64,000 nucleotides of DNA from NCBI RefSeq assembly GCF_001718835.1, contig NZ_CP013444.1, positions 3,162,001 through 3,226,000 on the forward strand. The letters run 5' to 3'. The notes beneath the pieces were generated by a model that worked only from the letters and a program-made list of their open reading frames with translations, was not told where the DNA came from and ran no database searches. Origin of the DNA: Burkholderia cepacia. Lineage in GTDB: Bacteria > Pseudomonadota > Gammaproteobacteria > Burkholderiales > Burkholderiaceae. The position numbers and the translations under genes are program-made. Of the stretch, positions 25,674 through 34,854 are shown in pieces; positions within the stretch are counted from its first letter, which is position 1; every line of letters starts with the position of its first letter.

Positions 25674-26447
25674 ATGCGCTACGAGAACAAGGTGAGACCG
25701 GTCGACGACGCGCTGTCGCACGTGCGCTCCGGCAGCCGCCTGATGCTCGGCGAATTTGTCGGCGCGGGCGAAGCCGCCGTCTGCATCGACGCGTTGCTGC
25801 GCCGCGACGTGAACGGACTGACGCTGATCGCCAACACGCCCGGCCTGCGCGGCGGCTTCCTCAAGGCGCGGCTGTTCGCGTCCGGCCAGCTTGCCGAATT
25901 CATCGGCACGCACGTCGGCACGACCGACGAGTCGACGCACGCGTACCTGACCGACGCGGTGCGCGTGACGGAGTTCTTCCCGATGGGCACCTGGGCCGAG
26001 AAGGTGCGCGCCGGCGCGATGGGCCTGGGCGGCGTGCTCGTGCCGGTCGGCGTCGGCATCCTCGACCAGCCGGGCATGTTCCCCGCCCTCGATGCGCCGA
26101 AGCGGAAGATCGAGATCGACGGCCGCACGTGCTTCGTCGAGCCGCCGCTCACTGCGGACGTGTCGATCATCAAGGGCTGGCGCGCCGACACGTTCGGCAA
26201 CGTCGAGTTTCGCGGCACGTCGCTGCAGAACCAGCGCGACATCGCGATGGCGGGCCGCTACACGATCGTCGAAGTCAACGAGATCGTCGAGGTCGGCGCG
26301 ATTCCGCCCGAGCGGGTCGGTTGTCCCGGCGTATTCGTCGATGCGGTCGTGCAGGGGCTGACGCTCGACGAACAGCACGCGCTGTACCGCCGGCAATGGA
26401 CGAAGCTCGGCCGGCTGCCGTCCGCCGACGACGCAACGCACGCCTGA
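25674..26447 (+). CDS. CoA-transferase subunit A
   Basis: The 257-residue protein has the alpha-subunit pattern of family I CoA-transferases: SGSRLMLGEFVGAGEAAVCIDALL at the start, LIANTPG, and SIIKGWRADTFGNVEFRGTSLQNQ in the middle. It pairs with the subunit B gene 37 bp downstream. Such enzymes (AtoDA, PcaIJ, ScoAB) move CoA from succinyl- or acetyl-CoA to a keto acid or other acid; which acid is not clear. GGAGGAG precedes the ATG. Confidence 0.9.
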   Translation: MRYENKVRPVDDALSHVRSGSRLMLGEFVGAGEAAVCIDALLRRDVNGLTLIANTPGLRGGFLKARLFASGQLAEFIGTHVGTTDESTHAYLTDAVRVTEFFPMGTWAEKVRAGAMGLGGVLVPVGVGILDQPGMFPALDAPKRKIEIDGRTCFVEPPLTADVSIIKGWRADTFGNVEFRGTSLQNQRDIAMAGRYTIVEVNEIVEVGAIPPERVGCPGVFVDAVVQGLTLDEQHALYRRQWTKLGRLPSADDATHA

Positions 26448-26484
26448 TCGACGCGCCCCCGCACACGCCATGAAGGAGACCGCC

Positions 26485-27192
26485 ATGCCCGCCCCCGCGC
26501 TGCCCACGCATCCGAAACAACGCATCGCCGCCCGCTGCGCGCAGGAATTGCGCGCGGGCGAAGTCGTCAACCTGGGGCTCGGCATCCCCACGCTGACTGC
26601 GAACTATCTCGACGCCGACGCCGGCGTGATCTTCCATACCGAGAACGGCGCGTTCGGCTTCGGCGGCCGGCCGTCGCTCGACGCGCTCGACAGCGACGTC
26701 ACCAACGCCGGCTGCGAGCCGATCACGTTGCCGCCCGGCGCGGCGCTGATGGATCTCGCGACGTCGCTCGGCGCGATGCGCAACGGCTACATCGACGTCA
26801 CGATCCTCGGCGCGCTGCAGGTCGACGCGCAGGGCAACCTCGCGAACTGGGCGTGCCGGCGCGACGGCAAATGGTGGCCCGGGATCGGCGGCGCGATGGA
26901 CCTGTGCCACGGCACGCGCAAGGTGATCGCCGCGCTCCAGCACACCGACAAGCACGGCCGCCCGAAGATCCTGCCGCGCTGCACGCTGCCGCTCACCGGC
27001 AGCGGCTGCGTGAAGGTGATCGTCACCGAGCATGCGGTGTTCGACGTGACGGACGACGGCCTGGTGCTGCGCGAAATCCTGTCGCATGCAACACTGGAGG
27101 ACATCCGCGCCATGACCGGCGCGCCGTTCACGCTGGCGCCGACGCTGCACGCACATGCAGCGCAGGCAACCCCGGAAGGACTCGCGCGATGA
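26485..27192 (+). CDS. CoA-transferase subunit B
   Basis: The 235-residue beta subunit has GEVVNLGLGIPTL and TENGAFGFGG; the glutamate of ENG is the catalytic residue of family I CoA-transferases. HGTRKVIAALQHTDKHGRPKIL is also typical. The AAGGAG inside the upstream in-frame ATG region (26473-26478) shows that translation starts at the ATG at 26485. The stop overlaps the next start by ATGA. Confidence 0.9.
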   Translation: MPAPALPTHPKQRIAARCAQELRAGEVVNLGLGIPTLTANYLDADAGVIFHTENGAFGFGGRPSLDALDSDVTNAGCEPITLPPGAALMDLATSLGAMRNGYIDVTILGALQVDAQGNLANWACRRDGKWWPGIGGAMDLCHGTRKVIAALQHTDKHGRPKILPRCTLPLTGSGCVKVIVTEHAVFDVTDDGLVLREILSHATLEDIRAMTGAPFTLAPTLHAHAAQATPEGLAR

Positions 27193-27827
27193 GCCCCAAG
27201 CAAACCGCCACCTGGTATTTCGATTTCGTCTCGCCGTTCGCGTACCTGCAGCTCGAGCAGTTCGAGCGGCTGCCGCGGACCCTGACCATCGAGCCGCGCC
27301 CGATCGTGCTCGCCGCGCTGCTGAAGCACTGCGGGCAAAAAGGCCCCACCGAGATCGCCGCCAAGCGCGGGTTCATCTACCGCTACGCGCATTACCGCGC
27401 CGGGCAGCTCGGCATCGCATACCGGATGCCGCCCGCACATCCGTTCAATCCGATCAAGCCGCTGCGGCTCGCCATCGCGATGGGCGGCTCGCTCGATCCG
27501 ATCCGCCGGATCTTCCGGCATATCTGGCGCGACGGCCAGGACGTGTCGACGCCGGAAGGCTTTGCCGCGCTGTGCGAAGCCGTCGGCTTCCCGGAAGGCG
27601 TGAGCGCCGTCGATGCGCAGGACGTGAAGGACGCGCTGCGCGCGAACACCGACGATGCGATCGCGCATGGCGTATTCGGTGTGCCGACCTTCGAACTCGA
27701 CGGCGACCTGTTCTGGGGCGAGGATGCGACCGACATGTTCGCCGACTGCGCGACGTCGCGCGCGTGGCTCGATTCGCCCGAAGTGCGCCGCATCAGTGCA
27801 CTGCCCGAAGGCATTCGGCGTGACTGA
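27189..27827 (+). CDS. Thioredoxin-fold isomerase-like protein, copy 2
   Basis: The 212-residue paralogue of the gene at 24891 has the same start (WYFDFVSPFAYLQLEQF) and the same C-terminal GVPTFELDGDLFWGED. It overlaps subunit B of the CoA-transferase by 4 bp and so belongs firmly to that operon. The N-terminal halves of the copies differ at many positions, but the second halves are nearly identical at the DNA level. A role in opening or isomerising a substrate before or after CoA transfer is inference. Confidence 0.88.
   Translation: MSPKQTATWYFDFVSPFAYLQLEQFERLPRTLTIEPRPIVLAALLKHCGQKGPTEIAAKRGFIYRYAHYRAGQLGIAYRMPPAHPFNPIKPLRLAIAMGGSLDPIRRIFRHIWRDGQDVSTPEGFAALCEAVGFPEGVSAVDAQDVKDALRANTDDAIAHGVFGVPTFELDGDLFWGEDATDMFADCATSRAWLDSPEVRRISALPEGIRRD
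27499..27786 (+). repeat. Near-identical tract shared by the two isomerase-like genes (copy 2)
   Basis: Partner of 25201-25488 at an offset of 2298 bp, one mismatch in 288 bp. Confidence 0.85.
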
Positions 27828-28536
27828 GCCGCCCGTCCCCGGCGCCGGCCCCGCGCGCCCCGGCATCAGCCGCGCACGGCTCGCGCATATCGCCGCGTGG
27901 TCGATCGAGCTGCCCGACGACGAGGCGGAGCGCGCCTGCGCGGGCATCGTCGAGAAGACGTTCGCGCGCGGCGCGTGCATCTGCCCGAAAAACACCGTGC
28001 TCGAAAGCTGGACCGGCGTCGTGACCGGCCTGATCAAGATCGGCACGGTGTCGCCGGAAGGTCGCAGCGTCACGTTCACCGGCGTGCCGGCCGGCGGCTG
28101 GTTCGGCGAGGGCACCGTGCTGAAGAACGAGCCTCGCCGCTACGACATCGTCGCGCTGCGCGACACGCGCATGGCCTTCATGGAACGGCCGACCTTCATG
28201 TGGCTCGTCGAGCACAGCGTCGCGTTCAACCGCTTCCTGGTCCGTCAGCTCAACGAACGGCTGTCGCATTTCATGGCGCTGCTCGAATACGACCGGCTGC
28301 TCGATGCGACGCCGCGGCTCGCGCGCTGCCTCGCGTCGCTGTTCAATCCGGTGCTGTATCCGGGCGGCGGCGATCATCTCGACATCACGCAGGAAGAGCT
28401 CGGCCTGCTGTCCGGCATCACCCGGCAGGTCGCGAACCAGTCGCTGAAGACGCTGCAGAAGGAAGGGCTCGTGCGGCTCGAATACGGCGGGATCACCGTC
28501 GTCGATCTCGCGCGCTTGCGTTGCTACGGCGCGTGA
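27820..28536 (+). CDS. Crp/Fnr-family transcriptional regulator
   Basis: The 238-residue protein has a cyclic-nucleotide-binding-type beta barrel (GVVTGLIKIGTVSPEGRSVTFTGVPAGGWFGEGTVL) and a C-terminal helix-turn-helix (ITQEELGLLSGITRQVANQSLKTLQKEGLV). No N-terminal cysteine cluster is seen, so it is not an oxygen sensor of the FNR kind. I take the GTG at 27820 as start because it overlaps the upstream gene by 8 nt and no ATG is available near the domain start. It probably regulates the CoA-transferase operon it ends. Confidence 0.82.
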   Translation: MTEPPVPGAGPARPGISRARLAHIAAWSIELPDDEAERACAGIVEKTFARGACICPKNTVLESWTGVVTGLIKIGTVSPEGRSVTFTGVPAGGWFGEGTVLKNEPRRYDIVALRDTRMAFMERPTFMWLVEHSVAFNRFLVRQLNERLSHFMALLEYDRLLDATPRLARCLASLFNPVLYPGGGDHLDITQEELGLLSGITRQVANQSLKTLQKEGLVRLEYGGITVVDLARLRCYGA

Positions 28537-28551
28537 TGCGCGCCGGGCGCG

Positions 28552-29535
28552 TCACCCGTCGTGCCCTTCGACCAGCCCCGGCACCGCCTCCCGCATCAGC
28601 GCGGCGAACCGCACGAGCCGCGACGGATAGAACTGCGCATACGGATAGGTCAGGTAGACCGGCAGCGGCGCGGCCTCCCATTGCGGCGCGAGGTGCACGA
28701 GACGCCCGTGCGCCAGGTCGTCCGCCAGCAGCCACGACGAGCCGACGCACGCGCCGATGCCCAGCAGCGCGGCGCTGCGCAGCGCATACAGGTTCGCGGT
28801 GCTGATGCGCGGCCGGATCGCGATGCGCCGCGTCTCGCCCGTGATCGCATGCGTGAGCGCCAGTTCGTTGCGATAGTAGGTGCTCAGCGACAGCCACGGC
28901 AGCGCGGCGAGCGCGTCGGGCTCGGCCGGCACGGGGGCGCCGTTCAGCACCGACGGCGCGGCGACCACGAAGCGCGGCACCTTCGACAGCCGGATCGCGA
29001 CGACGCCCGGATCGGTCGGCTCGCCGACCTGGATCGCGCAGTCGATGCCACTGCCGATGAAATCCCGCACTTCGTCCTGCAACAGCCACTCCACCGACAC
29101 GCGCGGATAGTCGCGCAGGAACCCCGCCAGCGGCCCGACGAAGCGCTCCTGCCCGAACGCGTGCGGCACCGCGACCCGCAGCAGCCCCTCGGGCTCCTCC
29201 TGCGCGCCGCGCAGGTCGGCTTCGAACGCCGCCCAGCTCGCCAGCAGCTCCTTCGCGCGCTTGAAGCAGCGCTCGCCGTCGACGGTCAGCCGCATCGTGT
29301 GCGTCGTGCGCTGCAGCAGCCGCACGCCGAGCGAGCGCTCGAGCGCCTGGAGCCGGCGGCTGATGGTCGGCTGGGTCGTGTTCAGTTGCGCGGCGGCGGC
29401 CGACAGGCTGCCCGATTCGACTATGCGCACGAAGGTTTCCATCAGCTCGAAACGATAGCCGGCGCCCTCCACCGGAACCGTGCGGTGACGTGCAGACCCG
29501 CCAGCTGCGGACTTGACAGGGGATTTCTCTTTCAT
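28552..29535 (-). CDS. LysR-family transcriptional regulator
   Basis: The 327-residue protein has an N-terminal winged helix (FVRIVESGSLSAAAAQLNTTQPTISRRLQALERSLGVRLLQRT) preceded by a short tail and followed by the two-lobed co-inducer domain (FGQERFVGPLAGFL, GIDCAIQVGEP). It is divergent from the MFS transporter gene 101 bp away, the usual layout for a regulator of its neighbour. The start at 29535 is chosen over 29553; both would encode the whole DNA-binding domain. Confidence 0.88.
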   Translation of the reverse strand: MKEKSPVKSAAGGSARHRTVPVEGAGYRFELMETFVRIVESGSLSAAAAQLNTTQPTISRRLQALERSLGVRLLQRTTHTMRLTVDGERCFKRAKELLASWAAFEADLRGAQEEPEGLLRVAVPHAFGQERFVGPLAGFLRDYPRVSVEWLLQDEVRDFIGSGIDCAIQVGEPTDPGVVAIRLSKVPRFVVAAPSVLNGAPVPAEPDALAALPWLSLSTYYRNELALTHAITGETRRIAIRPRISTANLYALRSAALLGIGACVGSSWLLADDLAHGRLVHLAPQWEAAPLPVYLTYPYAQFYPSRLVRFAALMREAVPGLVEGHDG

Positions 29536-29636
29536 ACGCTGAACGTATAACAAATCTGCGCCGCACGCTACTACCGTCGCCCGCGCCGCGCCGGCAAACT
29601 CGCGTCCATTCCTTCACCCGACACAGGATGCCCGTC

Positions 29637-30869
29637 ATGTCCACCCCGACGAACCTCGACGCCGCGGCCCGCGCGCCGCTTGCCCCGCCGCACGCGGCGG
29701 CCGCCACGCCGCTCGACGGCCGCCTCGTGCTGCTGCTCGCCGCCGCGGCCGGCCTCGCGGTCGCCCCGCTCTACTACAGCCAGCCGATGCTCGGCGTGCT
29801 CGGGCCCGATCTCGGCGCGTCCGGGCGCGCGGTCGGCCTCGTGCCGACGCTGACGCAGCTCGGCTATGCGCTCGGCATCCTGCTGCTCGCGCCGCTCGGC
29901 GACCGGTTCGACCGCCGCCGCGTGATCGTGACCAAGGCGGCCGCGCTGGTCGGCGCGCTGCTGCTGGCCGCGGCCGCGCCGTCGATCGGCCTGCTGCTGG
30001 CCGCGAGCTTCGCGATCGGCCTGTCCGCGACGATGGCGCAGGACGTCGTGCCGGCCGCGGCCACGCTCGCGCACGACGCGCATCGCGGCCGCACGGTCGG
30101 CACCGTGATGACCGGCCTGCTGATGGGCATCCTGCTGTCGCGGGTGATCAGCGGCTTCGTCGCCGAGAACCTCGGCTGGCGCACGATGTTCGTGATCGCC
30201 GCCGCGAGCGTCGCGGCGATCGGCGTCGTGGCCGCGCGCGGCCTGCCGCGCTTCGAACCGACGACGCGCCTGTCGTATCGCGCGCTGATGGGCTCGCTCG
30301 GCGAGCTGTGGCGCCGCCATCCCGCGCTGCGGCGCGCGGCGCTGGCGCAAGGCCTGCTGTCGGTCGGCTTCAGCGCGTTCTGGTCGACGCTCGCAGTGAT
30401 GCTGCACGGCGCGCCGTTCCATCTCGGCAGCGCGGCAGCCGGCGCATTCGGCCTCGCAGGCGCGGCCGGCGCACTGGCCGCGCCGGTCGCCGGCCGGCTC
30501 GCCGACCGTCATGGGCCGGAGCGGATCACGCGGCTCGGCATCGGCATCGCCACGCTGTCGTTCGCGGTCATGGGGCTCGCGCCGCTGCTGTCGGCGCACG
30601 CGCAGCTCGCACTGCTCGCGGCGGGCACGGTCGGCTTCGACCTCGGCGTGCAGGCGACGCTGATCGCGCACCAGTCGATCGTGTACCGCATCGATCCCGC
30701 GTCGCGCAGCCGCCTCAACGCGGTGCTGTTCGTCGGCATGTTCATCGGCATGGCAGCCGGCGCCGCGATCGGCAGCCAACTGCTCGCGCAGTTCGGCTGG
30801 ACCGCGGTGCTCGCGCTCGCCGTCGCGGCGTCGCTCGCGGCACTCGCCACGCGGATCTGGCGGCGCTGA
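29637..30869 (+). CDS. MFS transporter, drug:H+ antiporter type
   Basis: The 410-residue protein has 12 predicted membrane helices. Motif A is GDRFDRRRVIVTK after helix 2, repeated as GRLADRHGPERITR in the second half. PLYYSQPMLGVLGPDLG at the start fits the YnfM/DHA1-like efflux group. The ATG at 29637 has AGGA upstream; an earlier in-frame ATG at 29628 is possible. A strong terminator follows 40 bp after the stop. The substrate is unknown, and control by the divergent LysR protein is likely. Confidence 0.87.
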   Translation: MSTPTNLDAAARAPLAPPHAAAATPLDGRLVLLLAAAAGLAVAPLYYSQPMLGVLGPDLGASGRAVGLVPTLTQLGYALGILLLAPLGDRFDRRRVIVTKAAALVGALLLAAAAPSIGLLLAASFAIGLSATMAQDVVPAAATLAHDAHRGRTVGTVMTGLLMGILLSRVISGFVAENLGWRTMFVIAAASVAAIGVVAARGLPRFEPTTRLSYRALMGSLGELWRRHPALRRAALAQGLLSVGFSAFWSTLAVMLHGAPFHLGSAAAGAFGLAGAAGALAAPVAGRLADRHGPERITRLGIGIATLSFAVMGLAPLLSAHAQLALLAAGTVGFDLGVQATLIAHQSIVYRIDPASRSRLNAVLFVGMFIGMAAGAAIGSQLLAQFGWTAVLALAVAASLAALATRIWRR

Positions 30870-30908
30870 CGCGGCATGCGCGCCGGCACGGCCGGCGCGT
30901 TGCGCACA

Positions 30909-30946
30909 GGGCGGGCACGCATGTCGTGCCCGCCCTTTTTTATTTT
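30909..30946 (+). terminator. Rho-independent terminator of the MFS gene
   Basis: An 11-bp perfect GC-rich stem (30909-30919 with 30925-30935) and 5-nt loop are followed by TTTTTTATTTT-like sequence. Confidence 0.85.
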
Positions 30947-31206
30947 CGTGCGGCTGACGCGCGAACGCGCGTCGTCCGGCAGGCCCGGCCGGCTCGCGAA
31001 CCCGATGCGCGCGTGCCATGCAATGCGCAGGCCAATCGGTTCAATTTTTCCAGTTCACCGAATTATTTTTTTCAGGAGACGGCATCCGGCCCCTTTGTCG
31101 AAGGGCCTGTTTCATCAGGGGATTCCCGGTATTTTTTCGCATTTTCTTCGAAATAACGGGTGACATACTTGCCACCCCGTGGCGCTTGCGCCGAGAACTG
31201 CCGAAC

Positions 31207-31899
31207 ATGAACAGCTTCGATACCGCCATCCAGTTCTACCTCACCCGGATCACGCTCAGCCCGCTGATGAATCACGCGATCCGCGTGATCGCGGGCCTGT
31301 ACACGTTCAAGGGCTTCGTGCTCGTTCCCGTGCTGTGCTGGCTGTGGTTCCAGCCGGGCCCGAACCGCGAGCGGCAGCGCGAGCAGGTCGTCGCGACGAT
31401 CGCGAGCGGGCTCGTCGCGCTCGCGGTCGGCCGGCTGCTCGCCCAGGTGCTGCCGTTCCGCGTGCGGCCGATCTACAACCCCGAGCTGCACCTGCACTTC
31501 CCGTCGGATGGACTGCGCGCGGCCACGCTGCAGGCATGGAGTTCGTTTCCGAGCGATCACGCGATGCTGTGGATGGCGATCGCCACCGGCATCTTCATCA
31601 TCGCGCGTCGCGCCGGCGTGTTCGCGCTGCTGTATGCGGTCGTGTTCATCTGCGTGCCGCGCGCCTATCTCGGCTTCCACTACCCGACCGACCTGATCGC
31701 GGGCGCCGCGATCGGCATCGGGATCGCCTGGCTGCTGACGCGCGACGCGATCCGCTCGCGCTTCGCGCCGCCGGTGCTGCGGCTGATCGGGCGCTTTCCC
31801 GCGCCGGCCTATACGCTCGCGTTCCTGCTGTGCTTCGAGCTGATCACGCAGTTCGACGAACTGCTGACGCTCGCGCAGTCAGCCACGCACACGATGTAA
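31207..31899 (+). CDS. PAP2-family phosphatase (undecaprenyl-diphosphatase-like)
   Basis: The 230-residue membrane protein has the acid-phosphatase triad motifs: LPFRVRP (motif 1 Arg-Pro), SSFPSDHA (motif 2) and RAYLGFHYPTD (motif 3). Five to six hydrophobic helices are present. Such enzymes dephosphorylate lipid diphosphates such as undecaprenyl diphosphate on the periplasmic side. The ATG at 31207 is where family sequence starts. The 130 bp upstream is locally A/T-rich and probably holds the promoter. Confidence 0.86.
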   Translation: MNSFDTAIQFYLTRITLSPLMNHAIRVIAGLYTFKGFVLVPVLCWLWFQPGPNRERQREQVVATIASGLVALAVGRLLAQVLPFRVRPIYNPELHLHFPSDGLRAATLQAWSSFPSDHAMLWMAIATGIFIIARRAGVFALLYAVVFICVPRAYLGFHYPTDLIAGAAIGIGIAWLLTRDAIRSRFAPPVLRLIGRFPAPAYTLAFLLCFELITQFDELLTLAQSATHTM

Positions 31900-31996
31900 T
31901 CGGAGGGCGTCGCGATGCTGCCGCTGCTGCTGTCACGTCGAACCACCGCGCGCTGCCGGTCGCTCGCGCCGGCGTCCCGCGATGCGGCCGCCGGCG

Positions 31997-33067
31997 CTAA
32001 AGCCGGCCGTTTACAACCGCGCGCCCCTCGGCACGCCAGCGCAGCATCCCGCCGCCGAGATTGGCGACCGTGTCGAAACCGGCCTTCAGCAGGATCACCG
32101 TCGCCTGCGCGGATCGCCCGCCGGCCCGGCACACGGTCACGACCGGCCGGTCGCGCGCGATCTCGCCGGCACGCGCGGCCAGTTCGCCGAGCGGAATCGG
32201 CGTCGCGCCGGGCAGGTGGCCGAGCGGGCCCGTGAATTCGTCCGGCTCGCGCACGTCGACCACCTGCACCGCCGGCAGATGATCCTCGAGCCATTGCGGA
32301 TCGATTTCCCAGAACCCGGCGAACGTATAGACGAGCGGTGCCCAGCCGGGCTCGTCCTGGCGCTCCGGCGCGCTCGCCGCGACGCCGCATTGCAGGTTCG
32401 CCGGCACCGCGACGTCGATCTGGCGCGGGTGCGCGAGCCCGAGGTTGCGCATGTAGCCCGCGAAATCGTCTTCGCTCAGGTCGCCGCCGAGGCGCGGATT
32501 GAAGCGCCGCTCCTCGCCGACGCTCGTCACCGTGAGCCCGCGATAGTCGTGCGCCGGATACAGCAGGCACGCGGCCGGCAGCGTGAAGAGCCGGCCGTGC
32601 ACCGCGCGATACAGTGCGCGCGGGTCGCCCTGCTGGAAGTCGGTGCGGCCGGTGCCGCGGATCAGCAGGCAATCGCCGGTGAACGCCATCGATTCGTCGT
32701 CGAGCACGAGGCTGATGCAGCCGCTCGTGTGGCCGGGCGTCGCGCGCACGGTCAGGTAGCGCGCGCCGAACGCGCAGCGGTCGCCGTCGCGCAGATAGCG
32801 GTCCGCGCCCGCCGCGCCGCTCGCCGCGGAAATGGCGATGGTGCTGCCCGTGCGCTGCTTCAGCAGCCACGCGCCCGTCACGTGATCGGCATGCACGTGC
32901 GTGTCGACGGTCGCGACGAGCCGCAGCCCGAGTTCGTCGAGCAGCGCCGCGTCGCGGCGCACCTGCTCGAACACCGGATCGATCAGCAGCGCTTCGCGCG
33001 ACGCTCGATCGGCGAGCAGGTACGTGTACGTCGACGATTGCGGGTCGAAGAGTTGCCGGAAGATCAT
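31997..33067 (-). CDS. Persulfide dioxygenase-rhodanese fusion
   Basis: In the 356-residue protein the first 240 residues are an ETHE1-type metallo-beta-lactamase fold: THVHADH, TPGHTSG, TGDCLLIRGTGRTDFQ and PAHDY supply the iron ligands and the family signature. The last about 110 residues form a rhodanese domain with the active-site cysteine in VTVCRAGGRS. Fusions of this kind, described in Burkholderia phytofirmans, oxidise glutathione persulfide to sulfite and transfer sulfur between thiols. The ATG at 33067 begins the MBL domain. The upstream peroxiredoxin gene on the same strand fits thiol/sulfur stress handling. Confidence 0.9.
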   Translation of the reverse strand: MIFRQLFDPQSSTYTYLLADRASREALLIDPVFEQVRRDAALLDELGLRLVATVDTHVHADHVTGAWLLKQRTGSTIAISAASGAAGADRYLRDGDRCAFGARYLTVRATPGHTSGCISLVLDDESMAFTGDCLLIRGTGRTDFQQGDPRALYRAVHGRLFTLPAACLLYPAHDYRGLTVTSVGEERRFNPRLGGDLSEDDFAGYMRNLGLAHPRQIDVAVPANLQCGVAASAPERQDEPGWAPLVYTFAGFWEIDPQWLEDHLPAVQVVDVREPDEFTGPLGHLPGATPIPLGELAARAGEIARDRPVVTVCRAGGRSAQATVILLKAGFDTVANLGGGMLRWRAEGRAVVNGRL

Positions 33068-33184
33068 CGCGAAGTCGCTCCGCCTCCTGCCCTGCCGCCT
33101 TTCCCGGCGTCGCGCGCCGCGCCGCCCCCCGCCCACGCGGTCGGCCGCCTCGCGGGGCGAGCCGATCCGCATCCCGTCATGCCG

Positions 33185-33838
33185 TCAACGCGGCTGCGTC
33201 ACGTAGCGCAGGTACGGCTTCAGCGTCCGGAAGCCCTGCGGATATTTCTGCTTCGCCGCATCGTCCGACACCGACGTCGGAATGATGACATCGTCGCCGG
33301 GCCGCCAGTTGACCGGCGTCGCCACCGTATGCCGCGCGTTGAGCTGCAACGCGTCGAGCAGGCGCAGCACCTCGTCGAAATTGCGTCCCGCGCTCATCGG
33401 ATAAACGAGCATCGCCTTGACCTTCTTGTCCGGCCCGATGATGAACACCGAACGCACGGTCGCGTTGTCGACCGCCGTGCGCGGGCCGCCGCCGGCATTC
33501 GGATGAATCATGTCGTACAGCTTCGCGACCTTGAGCTCGTCGTCGCCGATCAGCGGATAGTTGACCGCGTGACCCTGCGTTTCCTCGATGTCCTTCACCC
33601 ACCGCTGGTGATCGCTGACCGGATCGATCGACAGCCCGATGATCTTCGTGTTGCGCTTGTCGAATTCCGGCTTGAGCCCGGCCATGTAGCCGAGTTCGGT
33701 CGTGCATACCGGCGTGAAATCCTTCGGATGGGAAAACAGGATCGCCCAGTGGTCGCCGATCCATTCATGAAAGCGGATCGTTCCCTCGGTGGTCTCCGCG
33801 GTGAAATCGGGCGCGTCCTCGCCTAGTCGAATCGACAT
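33185..33838 (-). CDS. 1-Cys peroxiredoxin (Prx6-like)
   Basis: The 217-residue protein has the peroxidatic cysteine in FTPVCTTE and the PKDFTP context, and the long C-terminal domain of the Prx6 group (LDALQLNARHTVATPVNWRPGDDVIIP). It reduces peroxides in the cytoplasm. The ATG at 33838 follows GGAGG. It is 117 bp upstream of the persulfide dioxygenase gene in the same direction. Confidence 0.92.
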   Translation of the reverse strand: MSIRLGEDAPDFTAETTEGTIRFHEWIGDHWAILFSHPKDFTPVCTTELGYMAGLKPEFDKRNTKIIGLSIDPVSDHQRWVKDIEETQGHAVNYPLIGDDELKVAKLYDMIHPNAGGGPRTAVDNATVRSVFIIGPDKKVKAMLVYPMSAGRNFDEVLRLLDALQLNARHTVATPVNWRPGDDVIIPTSVSDDAAKQKYPQGFRTLKPYLRYVTQPR

Positions 33839-34141
33839 TTCGTCCTCCATGAAATGGAACCCTCGAAATCCTCATGACGCGCGCGGGACGCAGGCACGCA
33901 CGCGCCGCGTCCCGCGCGCGCTTATAGCGTAGGTCAAATTGCGCGCGTCACGGGCGGCGCCGCGCAGCGCGCGGCCGCAAAGTGTCCGATCCCGCATGCG
34001 AGCGCCGCGGCGCCGAACCGCCGCGTTGCGCCGCCTATACTTTTTCCATCGATTCCCCGAACGTGACGCACGCGCCGCGTCGCGGCGCACCGGCGGTCGC
34101 GCAACGGCCCGGCCGGGCCCCCTTCCTGCAAGGAGAACATC

Positions 34142-34354
34142 ATGTCTCGCCGCTATATCGATTGCCGCGAGTTTCCCAGCGCGACGAACTGCTCGGTCGC
34201 GATCTCCGCCGATTCCGACAGCGAACTGCTGGAGGCCGCGGTTCAGCACGCGGTCGCGGTGCACCAGCACGCCGACAGCGCCGAACTGCGCACGCAGCTG
34301 AAAGCACTGTTCCGCGACGGCACGCCGCCCGCCGAAACACCCCGGCAGCCATGA
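34142..34354 (+). CDS. DUF1059 domain protein
   Basis: The 70-residue small protein matches DUF1059: DCREFPSATNCSVAISAD at the start, then AAVQHAVAVHQH and ELRTQLKALF. Conserved cysteines (Cys8, Cys17) and histidines hint at metal binding, but the function is unknown. A strong AAGGAG precedes the ATG. It stands alone; the 300 bp upstream hold its promoter and that of the divergent peroxiredoxin. Confidence 0.85.
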   Translation: MSRRYIDCREFPSATNCSVAISADSDSELLEAAVQHAVAVHQHADSAELRTQLKALFRDGTPPAETPRQP

Positions 34355-34854
34355 CCGGCGCACGCGCTTGACCCCGCCGCCCCTGCGTCGGCCGCTACCT
34401 CCCCCGCATCGCCTTCCCTTCGCCCCCGCCGCGCCGGCGTCCCCGCCGGCCGGCGCGGTCATCGCCGGCCCGCGCATCCGCACCTCCGTTCCCCGCGCCG
34501 ATCACGCGTGAAACGTTTTTCCGGCGTTGCAGCGTGGCGCGCGCGTCAGGAAAACAAATTCGCCCATCGAATCATCACGTTAGTACCCGTGGCACGGCGT
34601 TCGCTTACAACAGGATGCAGGTTCGCATGTGCGCGACATCGGCGCGCGCACGCCGGCGCGGTCGCGCCCACAGGAACAAGGCGGCGTCACCGACGCCGCG
34701 CCGGAACAGGCCGCTGCCCTGTCCGCGCGTTCCGTTTCGTTGAACCGGACACGTCCCGTGGGCGCCGATCGGCGCCGACACGCCAGGCAAGCCGGCGGAC
34801 GGGAAGTCATTTTTGCAACGTCTCGAACGACGCCAGTCGCTTCAGGAGGGCACC
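34355..34854. other. Intergenic region without a supported gene
   Basis: No gene is convincing in these 500 bp. The open frames here are arginine/alanine-rich shadows. The stretch probably contains the promoter of the small exported protein at 34855, but I could not identify clear -35/-10 boxes. Confidence 0.4.

Noticed and set aside
29571..31019. 482-codon minus-strand frame
   Set aside because: Antisense to the MFS transporter, low-complexity Arg/Ala/Gln; it also runs through a strong terminator.
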